A DNA stretch of 64,000 bases from Oryzomonas sp. Lineage in GTDB: Bacteria > Desulfobacterota > Desulfuromonadia > Geobacterales > Pseudopelobacteraceae. The stretch covers positions 62,001-126,000 of the forward strand of contig JARLHN010000029.1 in NCBI GenBank assembly GCA_031292255.1. The letters are read 5' to 3'. The number at the start of each line of letters is the position of its first letter. The first letter of the stretch is position 1. The position numbers and the translations under genes are program-made. Below the pieces are notes generated by a model. That model was not told the DNA's origin and searched no databases. It saw nothing but the letters and a program-made list of their open reading frames with translations. Shown here in pieces: positions 1-8,716 of this stretch.

Positions 1-1924
1 CCTTGGCGGAGACGGCAGCGGCCATCCTCAGCTTGCTGGTGGCCTTGGAGGGAACCTTGACCTCGTAGAGGTTGTTCAGACCGGCATCCACTGCCTTGTA
101 GTTCATTTCCAGCACTTTTTCGCCGGCCTTGCCGTAGCTTTTCTTGATGGCATCCTTGATGGAGGCGACGGCGGTCTTGAGCGGAATGATGTTGGATATC
201 TTGAAGAAGGAGGTCTGCATGATCACGTTGATGCGGGGTCCCAGGCCGATCTCGTTGCCCAGCTTGACGCCATCGATCACGTAGAACTTGAGCTTCCTGT
301 CAATGATCTGCTGTTGCACCTCTTTCGGTATGCAGTCCCACACCTCGTCGTGGTCGAAGGGGGCGTTGAGCAGGAAGGTGGCCCCTTTCTTGGCCTTGGA
401 GAGCATGTCGTACTTCTCCAGGAAGGAGAAGTTGTGGCAGGCCACGAAATCGGCCTCCTGGACGAGATAGGGGGCGCGGATCGGCTTCTTGCCGAAGCGG
501 AGGTGCGACGTGGTCATGGAGCCGGCCTTCTTGGAGTCGTAGACGAAGTAGGCCTGGGCGTTGTTCTTGGTTTCCTCGCCGATGATCTTGATCGAGTTTT
601 TGTTGGCGCCCACGGTGCCGTCCGACCCGAGGCCGTAGAACATGGCCTGGTAGACCCCGTCCATGGGGTTCTTGTAGCTTCTGTCCACCTTCAGGCTGCA
701 ATTGGTGACATCCTCCTCGATACCGACCACGAAGTGGTTTTGGGGGGCTTTAGCCTTGAGGTTGTCGAGCACGGCCTTGGCCATGGCAGGGTTGAATTCC
801 TTGGAACCGAGGCCGTAACGGCCGCCGACGATGACCGGGTACCCCTTGAAGGAGAATTTCTTCTCGGCCATGGCCTCGCCGATGGCGGTGCGCACATCCA
901 GGTAGAGCGGTTCGCCCAGGGAGCCCGGCTCTTTGGTGCGGTCGAGCACGGCAATCTTCTTGACGGTCTTGGGCAGGGCCTTGATGAAGGCGTCCAAGGG
1001 GAAGGGGCGATAGAGGCGAATCTTGACCACGCCGACCTTTTCTCCCTTCTTGACCAGGTTCTCGACGGTTTCCTGAACCACGTCGGCGCCAGAGCCCATA
1101 ACGACCACCACGCGCTCCGCGTCCTTGGCCCCCGTGTAGTCGACCAGCTTGTACTTGCGGCCGGTCAGCTTGGCGAATTTGCCCATTTCCTCCTGGACGA
1201 TGTCGATACATTTGGGATAGTAGGGATTGACCGTTTCACGACCCTGGAAGTAGACGTCCGGGTTCTGGGCCGTGCCGCGCATTTCGGGACGGTCCGGGCA
1301 CAGCCCGCGTCCCTTGTGTTCGGCGATCAGTTTGTCGTCCAGCATGGCCCGCATATCGTCGAAGGTAAGCTCCTCGACCTTGAGGACCTCGTGGGAGGTG
1401 CGGAAGCCGTCGAAAAAGTGCAGGAACGGAATCCTGGAGCGCAGTGTGGCGGACTGGGCTATCATGGCGAAATCCATCGACTCCTGAACGTTGTTGGAAC
1501 AGAGCATGGCCCAGCCGGTGGAGCGGCAGGACATGACGTCGGAGTGGTCGCCGAAGATCGACAGGGCCTGGGCCGCGATGGCGCGGGCCGATACGTGGAA
1601 CACGGTGGAGGTCAGTTCGCCGGCGATCTTGAACATGTTGGGGATCATCAGCAAGAGCCCCTGGCTGGCGGTGAAGGTGGTGGTCAATGCTCCGGCCTGC
1701 AATGCTCCGTGGACCGCACCGGCAGCGCCCCCCTCGGACTGCATCTCCACCACGGTGGGGACGTTGCCCCAGATGTTTCTCTCACCCGCGGCGCTCTTGG
1801 CGTCGGATATCTCGCCCATCACCGATGACGGGGTGATCGGATAGATGGCAATGACCTCGTTGGTGGCGTGGGCCACGTGGGCAGCGGCTGTATTGCCGTC
1901 GATGGTTACCATTTTTCTGCTCAT
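1..1924 (-). CDS. nifJ: Pyruvate:ferredoxin (flavodoxin) oxidoreductase, N-terminal part
   Basis: Interconverts pyruvate and acetyl-CoA + CO2 with ferredoxin or flavodoxin as electron carrier, in the cytoplasm; in anaerobes it links acetate and pyruvate. The first 641 residues are inside the window and the rest lies beyond base 1; the usual length is about 1190. The start MSRKMVTIDGNTAAAHVA leads into the pyrimidine-binding domain with YPITPSSVMGE and the typical EMQSEGGAAGAVHGAL and FTASQGLLLMIPNM stretches. The later part (residues about 420-640) matches the gamma-type domain, with MFYGLGSDGTVGANKNSIKI. An AGGAGG Shine-Dalgarno lies 6 bases before the ATG at 1924. Transcribed alone or with recR, 95 bases upstream. 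Identification is secure; the C-terminal ferredoxin and TPP domains cannot be seen. Confidence 0.95.
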   Translation of the reverse strand, partial: MSRKMVTIDGNTAAAHVAHATNEVIAIYPITPSSVMGEISDAKSAAGERNIWGNVPTVVEMQSEGGAAGAVHGALQAGALTTTFTASQGLLLMIPNMFKIAGELTSTVFHVSARAIAAQALSIFGDHSDVMSCRSTGWAMLCSNNVQESMDFAMIAQSATLRSRIPFLHFFDGFRTSHEVLKVEELTFDDMRAMLDDKLIAEHKGRGLCPDRPEMRGTAQNPDVYFQGRETVNPYYPKCIDIVQEEMGKFAKLTGRKYKLVDYTGAKDAERVVVVMGSGADVVQETVENLVKKGEKVGVVKIRLYRPFPLDAFIKALPKTVKKIAVLDRTKEPGSLGEPLYLDVRTAIGEAMAEKKFSFKGYPVIVGGRYGLGSKEFNPAMAKAVLDNLKAKAPQNHFVVGIEEDVTNCSLKVDRSYKNPMDGVYQAMFYGLGSDGTVGANKNSIKIIGEETKNNAQAYFVYDSKKAGSMTTSHLRFGKKPIRAPYLVQEADFVACHNFSFLEKYDMLSKAKKGATFLLNAPFDHDEVWDCIPKEVQQQIIDRKLKFYVIDGVKLGNEIGLGPRINVIMQTSFFKISNIIPLKTAVASIKDAIKKSYGKAGEKVLEMNYKAVDAGLNNLYEVKVPSKATSKLRMAAAVSAK

Positions 1925-2019
1925 GGGTTCCTCCTGTTTGTGGTTATCCTGGATATCGGCTCAATCCGAAGCGTTACGTAACTTTTTGTTCTTGTATCAT
2001 ATCAAGGGGATGATGCCAC

Positions 2020-2625
2020 CTACAACTCGTTTCGCCCCTGGAGCGCCCACTGCACCGTGGCCGCATCGACGAATTCAATATCGCTCCCCAACGGGATGCC
2101 GTGGGCCAGGCGCGTTACCTTCACCCCGTACGGTTTGAGCACCTTGGTCAGGTAGAGAGCCGTCGCCTCCCCTTCCACCGTGAAATTGGTGGCAACGACC
2201 ACCTCGCCTACACCGCCGCGCCCGACCCGTTCCAACAGCTCGGCGATCCGTAGGTCGGAAGGGCCAATCCCACCCAACGGCGAGATCGCTCCCTCCAGGA
2301 CGTGATATACACCCTGGTAGGCGTTGCTCCGTTCCAGCGCCATCAGATCCTGGGAGTTCTCCACCACACAGATCGTGCCGGCATCGCGGTTGCCGGCGCA
2401 AATGGCGCAGGGGTCGTCCTCGGTGACGGCAAAACAGGTGGAACAGGCGTGCACCCTGTTGCGGACCTCTTGAAGGGATTCCGCAAGCGCCGTCAGGTTG
2501 TGGGGAGCTTTGAGCAGATGGAACGCCAACCGCAGGGCCGTGCGCTCGCCAATACCGGGCAGCTTCTTCAACTCTCCAACCAAGCGCATCAATGAGGAAG
2601 ATTTTGTTAGCATATTTTCCGACAC
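2020..2625 (-). CDS. recR: Recombination mediator protein RecR
   Basis: RecR acts with RecF and RecO to load RecA on SSB-coated gaps. The 201 residues show the N-terminal helix-hairpin-helix (LKKLPGIGERTALRLAFHLL), a C4 zinc finger (C61, C64, C73, C76) and a TOPRIM domain from about residue 84, with the expected family length. The GTG at 2625 opens the frame; an ATG at 2613 (MLTKSSSLMRLV) is an equally possible start, since neither has a strong Shine-Dalgarno. Follows ybaB in the conserved order ffs-dnaX-ybaB-recR, but a 243-base gap with a TATAAT-like box near 2645 suggests it may have its own promoter. Confidence 0.95.
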   Translation of the reverse strand: MSENMLTKSSSLMRLVGELKKLPGIGERTALRLAFHLLKAPHNLTALAESLQEVRNRVHACSTCFAVTEDDPCAICAGNRDAGTICVVENSQDLMALERSNAYQGVYHVLEGAISPLGGIGPSDLRIAELLERVGRGGVGEVVVATNFTVEGEATALYLTKVLKPYGVKVTRLAHGIPLGSDIEFVDAATVQWALQGRNEL

Positions 2626-2868
2626 AAATAAAACATTTTTTTATAATTATAGCATGGGTAAAAAAGGTGCTCCCCCGTCATGGAACGGGCCGTCGGACAA
2701 CCGAATACCCTGGAGGAGCACATAATAACGACCTTTACACCCGCAGTGGCATGGTAACGGATTTGCCATATACGCCGTCAACTATTAGCCGAACTAAAAC
2801 TTTTAGTCAAACTAAATATCCTGACAACCATTACCATCATCTCCGCGATGGACAACGCCCCGAAAAGA

Positions 2869-3183
2869 CTAGAAGAGACCTGGAATACTCATGCCGCCGG
2901 TAATCTTGGACATCTCTTCGGAGATTTCGCCGTGAACCTTTTTCATCGCCTCGTTGACCGCAGCGGTGATGAGGTCTTGCAGCATTTCCACATCATTCGG
3001 GTCGACGGCTTCCTTTTTTATCGAAAGTGAAATTATTTCGTTCTTGCCGTTGACCTGGACGTTCACCGCTCCGCCGCCGGAGGACGCTTCGGCTGTCCGC
3101 TGGCTCGCCTCTTCCTGGAGTTTCGCCATTTTTTGCTGAATCATCTGGGCCTGCTTCATGATGCTTGCCAAACCTTTTGACAT
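2869..3183 (-). CDS. ybaB: YbaB/EbfC family nucleoid-associated protein
   Basis: Small dimeric DNA-binding protein of 104 residues. Family hallmarks are the N-terminal helix LASIMKQAQMIQQKMAKLQEE, the beta-strand segment VNVQVNGKNEIISLSI, the DPNDVEMLQDLITAAVNEA helix and the Met/Gly-rich tail ITGGMSIPGLF. The Shine-Dalgarno GGGAGGG lies 4 bases before the ATG at 3183. It sits 53 bases after dnaX in the widely conserved dnaX-ybaB-recR order, so co-transcription with dnaX is likely. The exact cellular role of the family is still poorly defined. Confidence 0.95.
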   Translation of the reverse strand: MSKGLASIMKQAQMIQQKMAKLQEEASQRTAEASSGGGAVNVQVNGKNEIISLSIKKEAVDPNDVEMLQDLITAAVNEAMKKVHGEISEEMSKITGGMSIPGLF

Positions 3184-3236
3184 CTGTCCCTCCCTGGGTA
3201 TGAAATATGTTTAAAACTTGGTTATATGACTCTTTA

Positions 3237-4922
3237 TCACGCCTTGCGAATCTCAGTAACGGTGCCGCCGAATACCCGTACCGCCTCATTGATAACCGGA
3301 TGTCCGGCGACCTCCCGCCTCAGATCTTCCATCAGGCGTTCATTATCGCTCTTTTTTTTTTCCGCCAGTGACTGGGGGGACTCGCCGGTTTCGGGCGTGA
3401 TCGCCTTGATCTTGACCACCGTTTCATGCCCGGTAAACTCTTGCGCCAACGTCCGGATCTCGGCGATGAAATCCGCGTCCTGGGCCATATTCAGATAATA
3501 ACCAACCGGAAAACCGATCTCCATCTGCCCCTGCTCCAGCTTGAGCGGGCTGCCGTGTTCCAGCACCGACCCGTTGGCCGGGCGCTTTTCCACGCAGAAA
3601 GCCACTAAACGCTCCCAGTCGGCGTAACCTCCTCGCGACTGCGGTCGTGGAGGCGGCTCTTGCGGGGGCGCGGCGACCGGACGCGGCGGCTGTTCGCCAC
3701 GGGACGGTTCCGGGCGCTCTACCGGGGCTGCGGGAGTTGCCGCTCGGGTGGCATCCCAGGGAAGGACGGGGGTATGGACCGCCCCGGTTTCGAGCGCCTT
3801 AAGTTTCTCCAGCAATTCCTGAATCGGTATGACCGGAACGAGGGTAGCCGCCTTGAGCAGCGCCATCTCCAGGATCAGGCGGGGGAAGGTGGCATATGCC
3901 ATCTCTGTTTCCGCCTTCAGAAGGAGGGTCAGGCGGCGCTGAATCTCCTGGGCCGAAAAACCCTCCCCCTGGCGGCGCAGCTCTTCAAGCTCCGCCTCGG
4001 CCAGGTCAAGTATCTCTCCGGGACTCTTCACCGAGCGGATCACCAGGAGATTGCGGAAGTGGTCGATCATCTCCTGGCAGAATTGGCGCATATTGTAGCC
4101 GACCCCGTCCACGCGTTTGACGCCCGCCAGCACCCCCTGGGTATTGCCGGCGAAGACCGCCGCGGAGATGTCGGCCAGCAGGCGGCGATCAACGGCCCCG
4201 ATCATGGTAGCCACATCCTCGTCGCTGACGCAGTTGCCGCAAAAGGCCAGCACCTGGTCGAAGACCGACAGGGAATCCCGCATGCTGCCGTCGCCTTTGC
4301 GGGCGATCAGGGCCAGGGCGGCGTCGCTGATGGAGATACCCTCCTTGCCCGCGATAAAGCGCAGGCGCTCGATCAGCTTCGGCATGAGGATGCGTTTGAA
4401 ATCGAAACGCTGGCATCGGGAGAGGATGGTGACCGGGACCTTGTGGGGCTCGGTGGTGGCAAAGATGAACTTCACATGGGCCGGCGGTTCCTCCAGAGTC
4501 TTCAACAGGGCGTTGAAGGCGCTGGTGGAGAGCATGTGAACTTCGTCGATGATGAATATCTTGTAACGGCTGTGGGAGGGAAGGTATTTGATGTTGTCGC
4601 GCAGGTCGCGAACATCGTCCACGCCGGTATTGGAGGCGCCGTCAATCTCGAAGACATCGGTGGAGGTGCCGTCCGTGATCTCCTTGCAGATCGGGCAGGC
4701 GTTGCACGGTTCGGTGGTCATCCCCTGCTCGCAGTTGAGCGCCTTGGCCAGGATACGGGCCGAGCTGGTCTTGCCGACGCCGCGGGCTCCGGTGAACAGG
4801 AAGGCATGGGCCACCCGGCCGGTGTCTATGGCGTTTTGCAGCGTACGACTGACATGCTCCTGGCCGGTCAGCTCTGAGAAGGTCTGGGGACGGTATTTGC
4901 GGGCGAGAACTACGTAGGACAA
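3237..4922 (-). CDS. dnaX: DNA polymerase III subunits gamma and tau
   Basis: Clamp-loader ATPase of the replicative polymerase. The 561 residues start with MSYVVLARKYRPQTFSEL. Walker A (GARGVGKTS) is at about 45-53, the four zinc-binding cysteines are C64, C73, C76 and C79, the Walker B variant DEVH is at 126-129, and the sensor SRCQRF follows near 168. A Pro/Arg-rich linker at about 400-440 joins the tau-type C-terminal domain. The start is TTG at 4922 with GAGGT about 9 bases upstream; no ATG fits the conserved N-terminus. An A10 run at 3352-3361 may cause slippage to a shortened product (see separate entry). Lies downstream of the SRP RNA gene. Confidence 0.96.
   Translation of the reverse strand: MSYVVLARKYRPQTFSELTGQEHVSRTLQNAIDTGRVAHAFLFTGARGVGKTSSARILAKALNCEQGMTTEPCNACPICKEITDGTSTDVFEIDGASNTGVDDVRDLRDNIKYLPSHSRYKIFIIDEVHMLSTSAFNALLKTLEEPPAHVKFIFATTEPHKVPVTILSRCQRFDFKRILMPKLIERLRFIAGKEGISISDAALALIARKGDGSMRDSLSVFDQVLAFCGNCVSDEDVATMIGAVDRRLLADISAAVFAGNTQGVLAGVKRVDGVGYNMRQFCQEMIDHFRNLLVIRSVKSPGEILDLAEAELEELRRQGEGFSAQEIQRRLTLLLKAETEMAYATFPRLILEMALLKAATLVPVIPIQELLEKLKALETGAVHTPVLPWDATRAATPAAPVERPEPSRGEQPPRPVAAPPQEPPPRPQSRGGYADWERLVAFCVEKRPANGSVLEHGSPLKLEQGQMEIGFPVGYYLNMAQDADFIAEIRTLAQEFTGHETVVKIKAITPETGESPQSLAEKKKSDNERLMEDLRREVAGHPVINEAVRVFGGTVTEIRKA
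3351..3361 (-). other. Possible dnaX slippage site (A10-G)
   Basis: The coding strand reads GCG GAA AAA AAA AAG AGC GAT AAT, with ten A in a row at codons 521-524. A -1 shift within the run reads AAA GAG CGA TAA and ends at once, giving a protein about 35 residues shorter that lacks the extreme C-terminus. In E. coli dnaX a programmed -1 shift at A AAA AAG makes gamma, and in Thermus dnaX a poly-A run makes it by transcriptional slippage. No Shine-Dalgarno-like stimulator and only a weak downstream stem (GGCG...CGCC) are seen, so slippage is an inference. Confidence 0.4.
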
Positions 4923-5044
4923 AGGGGCGTTACCTCACAAGGGCTGCATTCGGAGGTCATGAACCATGCATGTAGTGCCGGCGGGGCAGCTCTCGCTGCA
5001 GCCCGAACCGGGGATTCAAGGTCTGCACAACCTGCTTGCAAGCG

Positions 5045-5156
5045 CATATGATAGCCGGGCTTACCCACGGCACACAGCGGTAGCCGCTGCCGTTGCTTCC
5101 TTCCGGACCTGGCGGAGTTCACGGCGTGCCGTTGCGTGGGGCCCGGCTATCATATG
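5045..5156 (-). ncRNA. ffs: Signal recognition particle RNA, small bacterial type (4.5S)
   Basis: The minus strand holds the nearly invariant SRP core CCAGGTCCGGAAGGAAGCA (5094-5112), which forms the GGAA-tetraloop end and symmetric loop bound by Ffh. It is closed by perfect 16-base arms (5045-5060 and 5141-5156, ending GATAGCCGGGC / GCCCGGCTATC), so the transcript folds into one long hairpin of about 100-112 nt. The exact ends are not fixed by the sequence; the mature RNA probably begins at or just inside the CATATG at each end. It lies about 120 bases upstream of dnaX in the same direction, a gene order seen in many bacteria. Confidence 0.93.
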
Positions 5157-5316
5157 CACCTGCAAACGCGAACATGCGGAACAGGGTGTTTTCCGGCTGC
5201 AAAAAGGATATTAATATATCATGTCGCCCCGGCTTTGTCAAAACGATTTCACCGATCAAACGAGGCGGATGGCTTGGAAAGAGAGCGCAGCAAGGGTGAA
5301 AAACGGGCAATCACAT

Positions 5317-5781
5317 CTAGGTGGGTTTTTCCAGTTTTTCCTGAAGCAGGGGGATGATCACGACCTTGATCCTGCCCTTGCCCCACAAACCGATCTTCTT
5401 GGCTGCCGCGCGGGACAGGTCGATGAAGTGGAAGGCCTTTCTGGCACAACGGTCGGTTATGGTGACGTGCACCTCCTGGTTGGTGGCCGGGTTGACGACC
5501 CGCACCACGGTACCCAGGGGCAGGCTTTCATGGGCAGCAGTCAGTTTGTCGGGGTGATAGCGGTGACCCGAGGTCGTCCTGCGACCCTCGAAGCGCTTGG
5601 CGTAGTAGGAGGCGAACCCTTCCATCGGCGGCAGCGGGCTGCTCTTCAGGATGAGCCCTTCGAGCACCTCCTCCAGCTTGGGCGACTCGCCGTCTGCGGT
5701 GCCGGCGGCCCTGACACCAACAGGCGCCAGCAGGAGCAGTGCCACGGCAGCAAATGTAGGTAAGAATGTACGTTTCATCAT
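5317..5781 (-). CDS. rlpA: Septal ring lytic transglycosylase RlpA-like protein
   Basis: Secreted double-psi beta-barrel protein of 154 residues. A signal peptide (MMKRTFLPTFAAVALLLLAP, cut near VRA-AG) is followed by the RlpA barrel: GFASYYAKRFEGRRTTSGHRY, then AAHESLPLGTVVRVVNP and the ITDRCARKAFHFIDLS block with its conserved Asp. Known RlpA proteins bind or cut denuded peptidoglycan; this one lacks a SPOR domain, so septal targeting is doubtful. The first of two adjacent ATG codons (5781) is chosen because GGAG lies 8 bases upstream. It ends without an obvious terminator, 160 bases before the SRP RNA gene. Confidence 0.85.
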   Translation of the reverse strand: MMKRTFLPTFAAVALLLLAPVGVRAAGTADGESPKLEEVLEGLILKSSPLPPMEGFASYYAKRFEGRRTTSGHRYHPDKLTAAHESLPLGTVVRVVNPATNQEVHVTITDRCARKAFHFIDLSRAAAKKIGLWGKGRIKVVIIPLLQEKLEKPT

Positions 5782-5848
5782 AACGAAATCTCCGTACGAT
5801 GTTTTATACAATAAAACAAGCACCGTGTCAAGCGCCGGCTAAACCCCC

Positions 5849-5992
5849 GCAGATTGTTGAAAATCGTCATGAGGAGGCCGGTATGCAAGACGCAAGCGAA
5901 CGAGAGAGCGAGGCGTACCAAGTGGTACGTTGAGCTTTTGAGTGAGCGGCAACGCCGCAAACCGGCCCCGCAGTAGATTTTCAACAATCTGC
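5849..5992. repeat. 144-bp fold-back repeat with 17-bp perfect ends
   Basis: The ends GCAGATTGTTGAAAATC (5849-5865) and GATTTTCAACAATCTGC (5976-5992) are perfect inverted repeats. The interior is GC-rich with a small palindrome (GTACCAAGTGGTAC near 5917-5930). The right end overlaps the last codons of the epimerase gene and supplies its GCA GAT TGT TGA, including the stop. The outer arms resemble those of the element at 32483-32687. The structure is like a MITE or fold-back element; no coding capacity is seen. Confidence 0.75.
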
Positions 5993-6865
5993 CAGGTATT
6001 CGCCGATTCCCTCCCTGAATCCCCTGGGTTCAAACCCAAAGGTTTGCTTCCAGCGACCGTCGCAGATACTCTCCTCCACCAGCATCTGCAACTGGTCCAT
6101 GGTGATGGGAAATTGGGGGATGCCCTGCATGACCGGAATGATCAGCTTCATCACCCCCAGCGGCAGGCGGGGCTTGAGCGGCGCAGACCTGCCCATGGCA
6201 GCGGCAATGGCATCCAGCATGTCCACATACGTCAGGCGGTCGTTGCCGCACAACTCGTAGCACTGGCCGATGGTCGCGGGCATCTCCAGTGCCAGGGCGA
6301 AACAACGGGCCACATCGTCCACATGGATCGGCTGGAGACGGTATGCCCCGCTGCCGATGACCGGCATCGCCGGCGCCAGGCGCAGTTGACGGGCAAGCAT
6401 GGTAATGAAGGCATCCTGCGGCCCGAAGATCAGTGAGGGGCGCAGGATGGTCCATTCCAAGCCGCTGTTTCGCACCAGCTCCTCGGCCCGGAACTTGGTC
6501 CTGTGATACCGGGAAACGGCATTCGGCCTCGTCCCCAAGGCCGACATCTGCACATAGCGCCGGATGCCGGCCCTTTTGGCGGCAGCCAGCAGGTTTGCCG
6601 TGGCCTGCACGTGCAACCGCTCGAAGGTCATACCTTTCGCGGGGAACTCACGGATAATCCCCACCAGGTTTACCACCGCGCCGCATCCGTCAACCCCCTG
6701 CTCGAAGCTCTCCGGGCGGGTGATATCCCCCTCGACCTGTTCAACCCCCTCGGAGGCCGCGCCGCGCCGGTGCACCAGCAGGCGCAACTGGTGTCCCCGG
6801 TCAGACAATTCACGGATCACATGACCACCGACAAAGCCGGTTCCACCTGCGATAAAGATCTTCAT
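5981..6865 (-). CDS. NAD(P)-dependent epimerase/dehydratase family protein (NDUFA9-like)
   Basis: Extended short-chain dehydrogenase of 294 residues. The Rossmann motif GGTGFVGG follows MKIFIA at the N-terminus; VNLVGIIREFP and the SALGTRPNAVSRYHRTK segment (with Tyr and Lys of the active site, YHRTK) match atypical SDRs related to the complex I subunit NDUFA9. The ATG at 6865 is chosen over in-frame upstream codons because GGAGG lies 5 bases ahead and the dinucleotide fold starts right after. The last codons and the stop lie inside a fold-back repeat. Substrate unknown. Confidence 0.85.
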   Translation of the reverse strand: MKIFIAGGTGFVGGHVIRELSDRGHQLRLLVHRRGAASEGVEQVEGDITRPESFEQGVDGCGAVVNLVGIIREFPAKGMTFERLHVQATANLLAAAKRAGIRRYVQMSALGTRPNAVSRYHRTKFRAEELVRNSGLEWTILRPSLIFGPQDAFITMLARQLRLAPAMPVIGSGAYRLQPIHVDDVARCFALALEMPATIGQCYELCGNDRLTYVDMLDAIAAAMGRSAPLKPRLPLGVMKLIIPVMQGIPQFPITMDQLQMLVEESICDGRWKQTFGFEPRGFREGIGEYLADC

Positions 6866-6976
6866 GTCATCCTCCCGGACCCCACGCCAACCGGCCCAAC
6901 CCGTGGGCGACCGACGCTGAAATTGTAACAGGCGCCCCGCGATTTTCAACTGGACATTATGTATATGCAGGGGGTA

Positions 6977-8716
6977 TCAGGAGGGTCTTGCGCCCCACAA
7001 CCGTTCCCGAAGCCCCGAATTCCGTGCCGTGCGGCGCTCCACAATACGGCGAAAGACCTCTTCGGTTCCCCAGATCTCCGCATGCGACCTGGCCCGGGTA
7101 AGCGCGGTATAGAGCAGTTCCCGGCTAAGCGCTTCCGATATGCGTTCCGGCAGGATCAGGAGCACCCTGTCGAATTCCGAGCCCTGGCTCTTGTGGACGG
7201 TCAAAGCGAAAGCGTTTTCATGTGACGGCAGGCGCAAGGGCGAAAGCTGGCGAAGCCCCGTGTCCGGGTCGTAAAACCAGGCGGCCGGGCGGCCGGAAGC
7301 AGGGTCGTCCATCAGTACGCCGGTGTCGCCGTTGAACAACCCCAGTTCATAGTTATTGCCCGTCACCATGACCGGCGTCAGGCGGCCGCCCGGGCGGTCG
7401 TCCCGGCCATGCAGCCCCAGCGCATCCTTGCAGAGCAGGTTCAGGTTCTCCGCCCCCCAGACCCCCTTACGGTGCGGCGTGAGCACCCGGAAGCGGTCCA
7501 ATTCGTCCAGGGCGGCCGCCGGGGTGCCGGCGCGGATGTAGGCGCCGTAACCGTCCTTTACGCGTTCCATAAAGGCGCCTGCAAAGGCACGGCCAGCGGG
7601 CAGCGGCCGCCAGGAGACATCGCCGTACCTGCCGGAGGCGAGCAGGTCCAGGGCCGCCTCTCCATCACCGGCATTGACCAGGCGACTGAGGTTGCCGATG
7701 CCGCTGTCGCTGCCGAAACGGTAACTCCTGGTCAACCGGACCACCGCGGGGCGACCCGGCTCCCCGGCGGAGGGAGCGGCCGATCCCGCACAGATATCGG
7801 CCAGTACGGCGCCGGCCTCCACCGACGCAAGTTGGTCACGGTCGCCCAGCAGGATCACGCGGGCGCTGTCGGGCAGAGCCTCCAACAGCCGCGCCATGAG
7901 CGGCAGATCGACCATGGAGGCCTCGTCCACCACCAACACGTCGCAGGCCAGCCGGTTTTTCCGGTTGTAGCGGCAGGATGCCGTTCCCGGCTTGACGCCC
8001 AGCAGGCGATGGATGGTGGTGACCTCCGCCGACAGCGTCTGCCGCAGGCCATCGCGGAGCGGAAGGCGTTCCAGGGCTAGGACAATGGATCGTCTCAAAC
8101 GCATGGCGGCCTTGCCGGTGGGGGTCGCCAGGACGATGCGCGGCGGATCGTGGGCCAACTCGACGATCAACGCCAGGATGCGGGCTACGGTGGCGCTTTT
8201 GCCGGTGCCGGGACCACCGGAGACGACGGTGAACCCCCGGGTCAGGGCGGATCGGGCCGCTTCCCGCTGGTGGTCGGGTTCTCCCCCCGCGGAGGGAAAG
8301 TAACGCTCCAGGGCGGCCGACAGGGGTTCATCGTCCATGTTCCGCACCACGCTGCGCAGCAGGATGCCGTCGGCCACCTGACGCTCGTAATCCCAGCAAC
8401 GATGCAGATAGAGACGTCCGTCACCATCCAACACCAGCGGTGCATAGTCGCCCGGTCGGCCGACCGTCCCGCACTGCCCGAGCACATTCAGCCATCGGGG
8501 CAAATCCGGTATCCGCGCCTGATGGCCGCAGGAGTGTTGCACCGTGACTTCATCCCCGCCCAGGGCATTCAGATCGAGACAGACGTGTCCCCGGCAGGCG
8601 GCATTGCTGACCAGCGCGGCCGCCACCCAGAGCTCTTCGCAGGGATGGGGGTCAATGCGGAGGATAAAATCCGCAAAGTGCTGGTCCAGAAAGCCCAGCT
8701 GAAGGTTCCCGGTCAT
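6977..8716 (-). CDS. recD: Exodeoxyribonuclease V alpha subunit (RecD helicase)
   Basis: Superfamily 1 5'-3' helicase subunit of RecBCD, which processes double-strand breaks. The 579 residues match RecD1 length. Walker A GGPGTGKS is at 167-174, a TPTGKAAMRL block follows, Walker B is VLVVDEASMVD, then LLGDRDQLASVEAGAVL, and near the C-terminus FALTVHKSQGSEFD and LLYTALTRAR give motifs V and VI. Its ATG (8716) overlaps the stop of the upstream diguanylate cyclase by four bases (ATGA), implying translational coupling. recB and recC are not in this window, so the complex partners must be elsewhere. Confidence 0.93.
   Translation of the reverse strand: MTGNLQLGFLDQHFADFILRIDPHPCEELWVAAALVSNAACRGHVCLDLNALGGDEVTVQHSCGHQARIPDLPRWLNVLGQCGTVGRPGDYAPLVLDGDGRLYLHRCWDYERQVADGILLRSVVRNMDDEPLSAALERYFPSAGGEPDHQREAARSALTRGFTVVSGGPGTGKSATVARILALIVELAHDPPRIVLATPTGKAAMRLRRSIVLALERLPLRDGLRQTLSAEVTTIHRLLGVKPGTASCRYNRKNRLACDVLVVDEASMVDLPLMARLLEALPDSARVILLGDRDQLASVEAGAVLADICAGSAAPSAGEPGRPAVVRLTRSYRFGSDSGIGNLSRLVNAGDGEAALDLLASGRYGDVSWRPLPAGRAFAGAFMERVKDGYGAYIRAGTPAAALDELDRFRVLTPHRKGVWGAENLNLLCKDALGLHGRDDRPGGRLTPVMVTGNNYELGLFNGDTGVLMDDPASGRPAAWFYDPDTGLRQLSPLRLPSHENAFALTVHKSQGSEFDRVLLILPERISEALSRELLYTALTRARSHAEIWGTEEVFRRIVERRTARNSGLRERLWGARPS

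Noticed and set aside
314-1828. 504-codon plus-strand open frame opposite nifJ
   Set aside because: It is the GC-rich antisense shadow of a clearly identified gene; its translation is low-complexity and matches no family.
4923-5044. tRNA-like sequence (GGGGATTCAAGGTCTG) next to the SRP RNA
   Set aside because: No cloverleaf can be drawn; the match is limited to a few bases.
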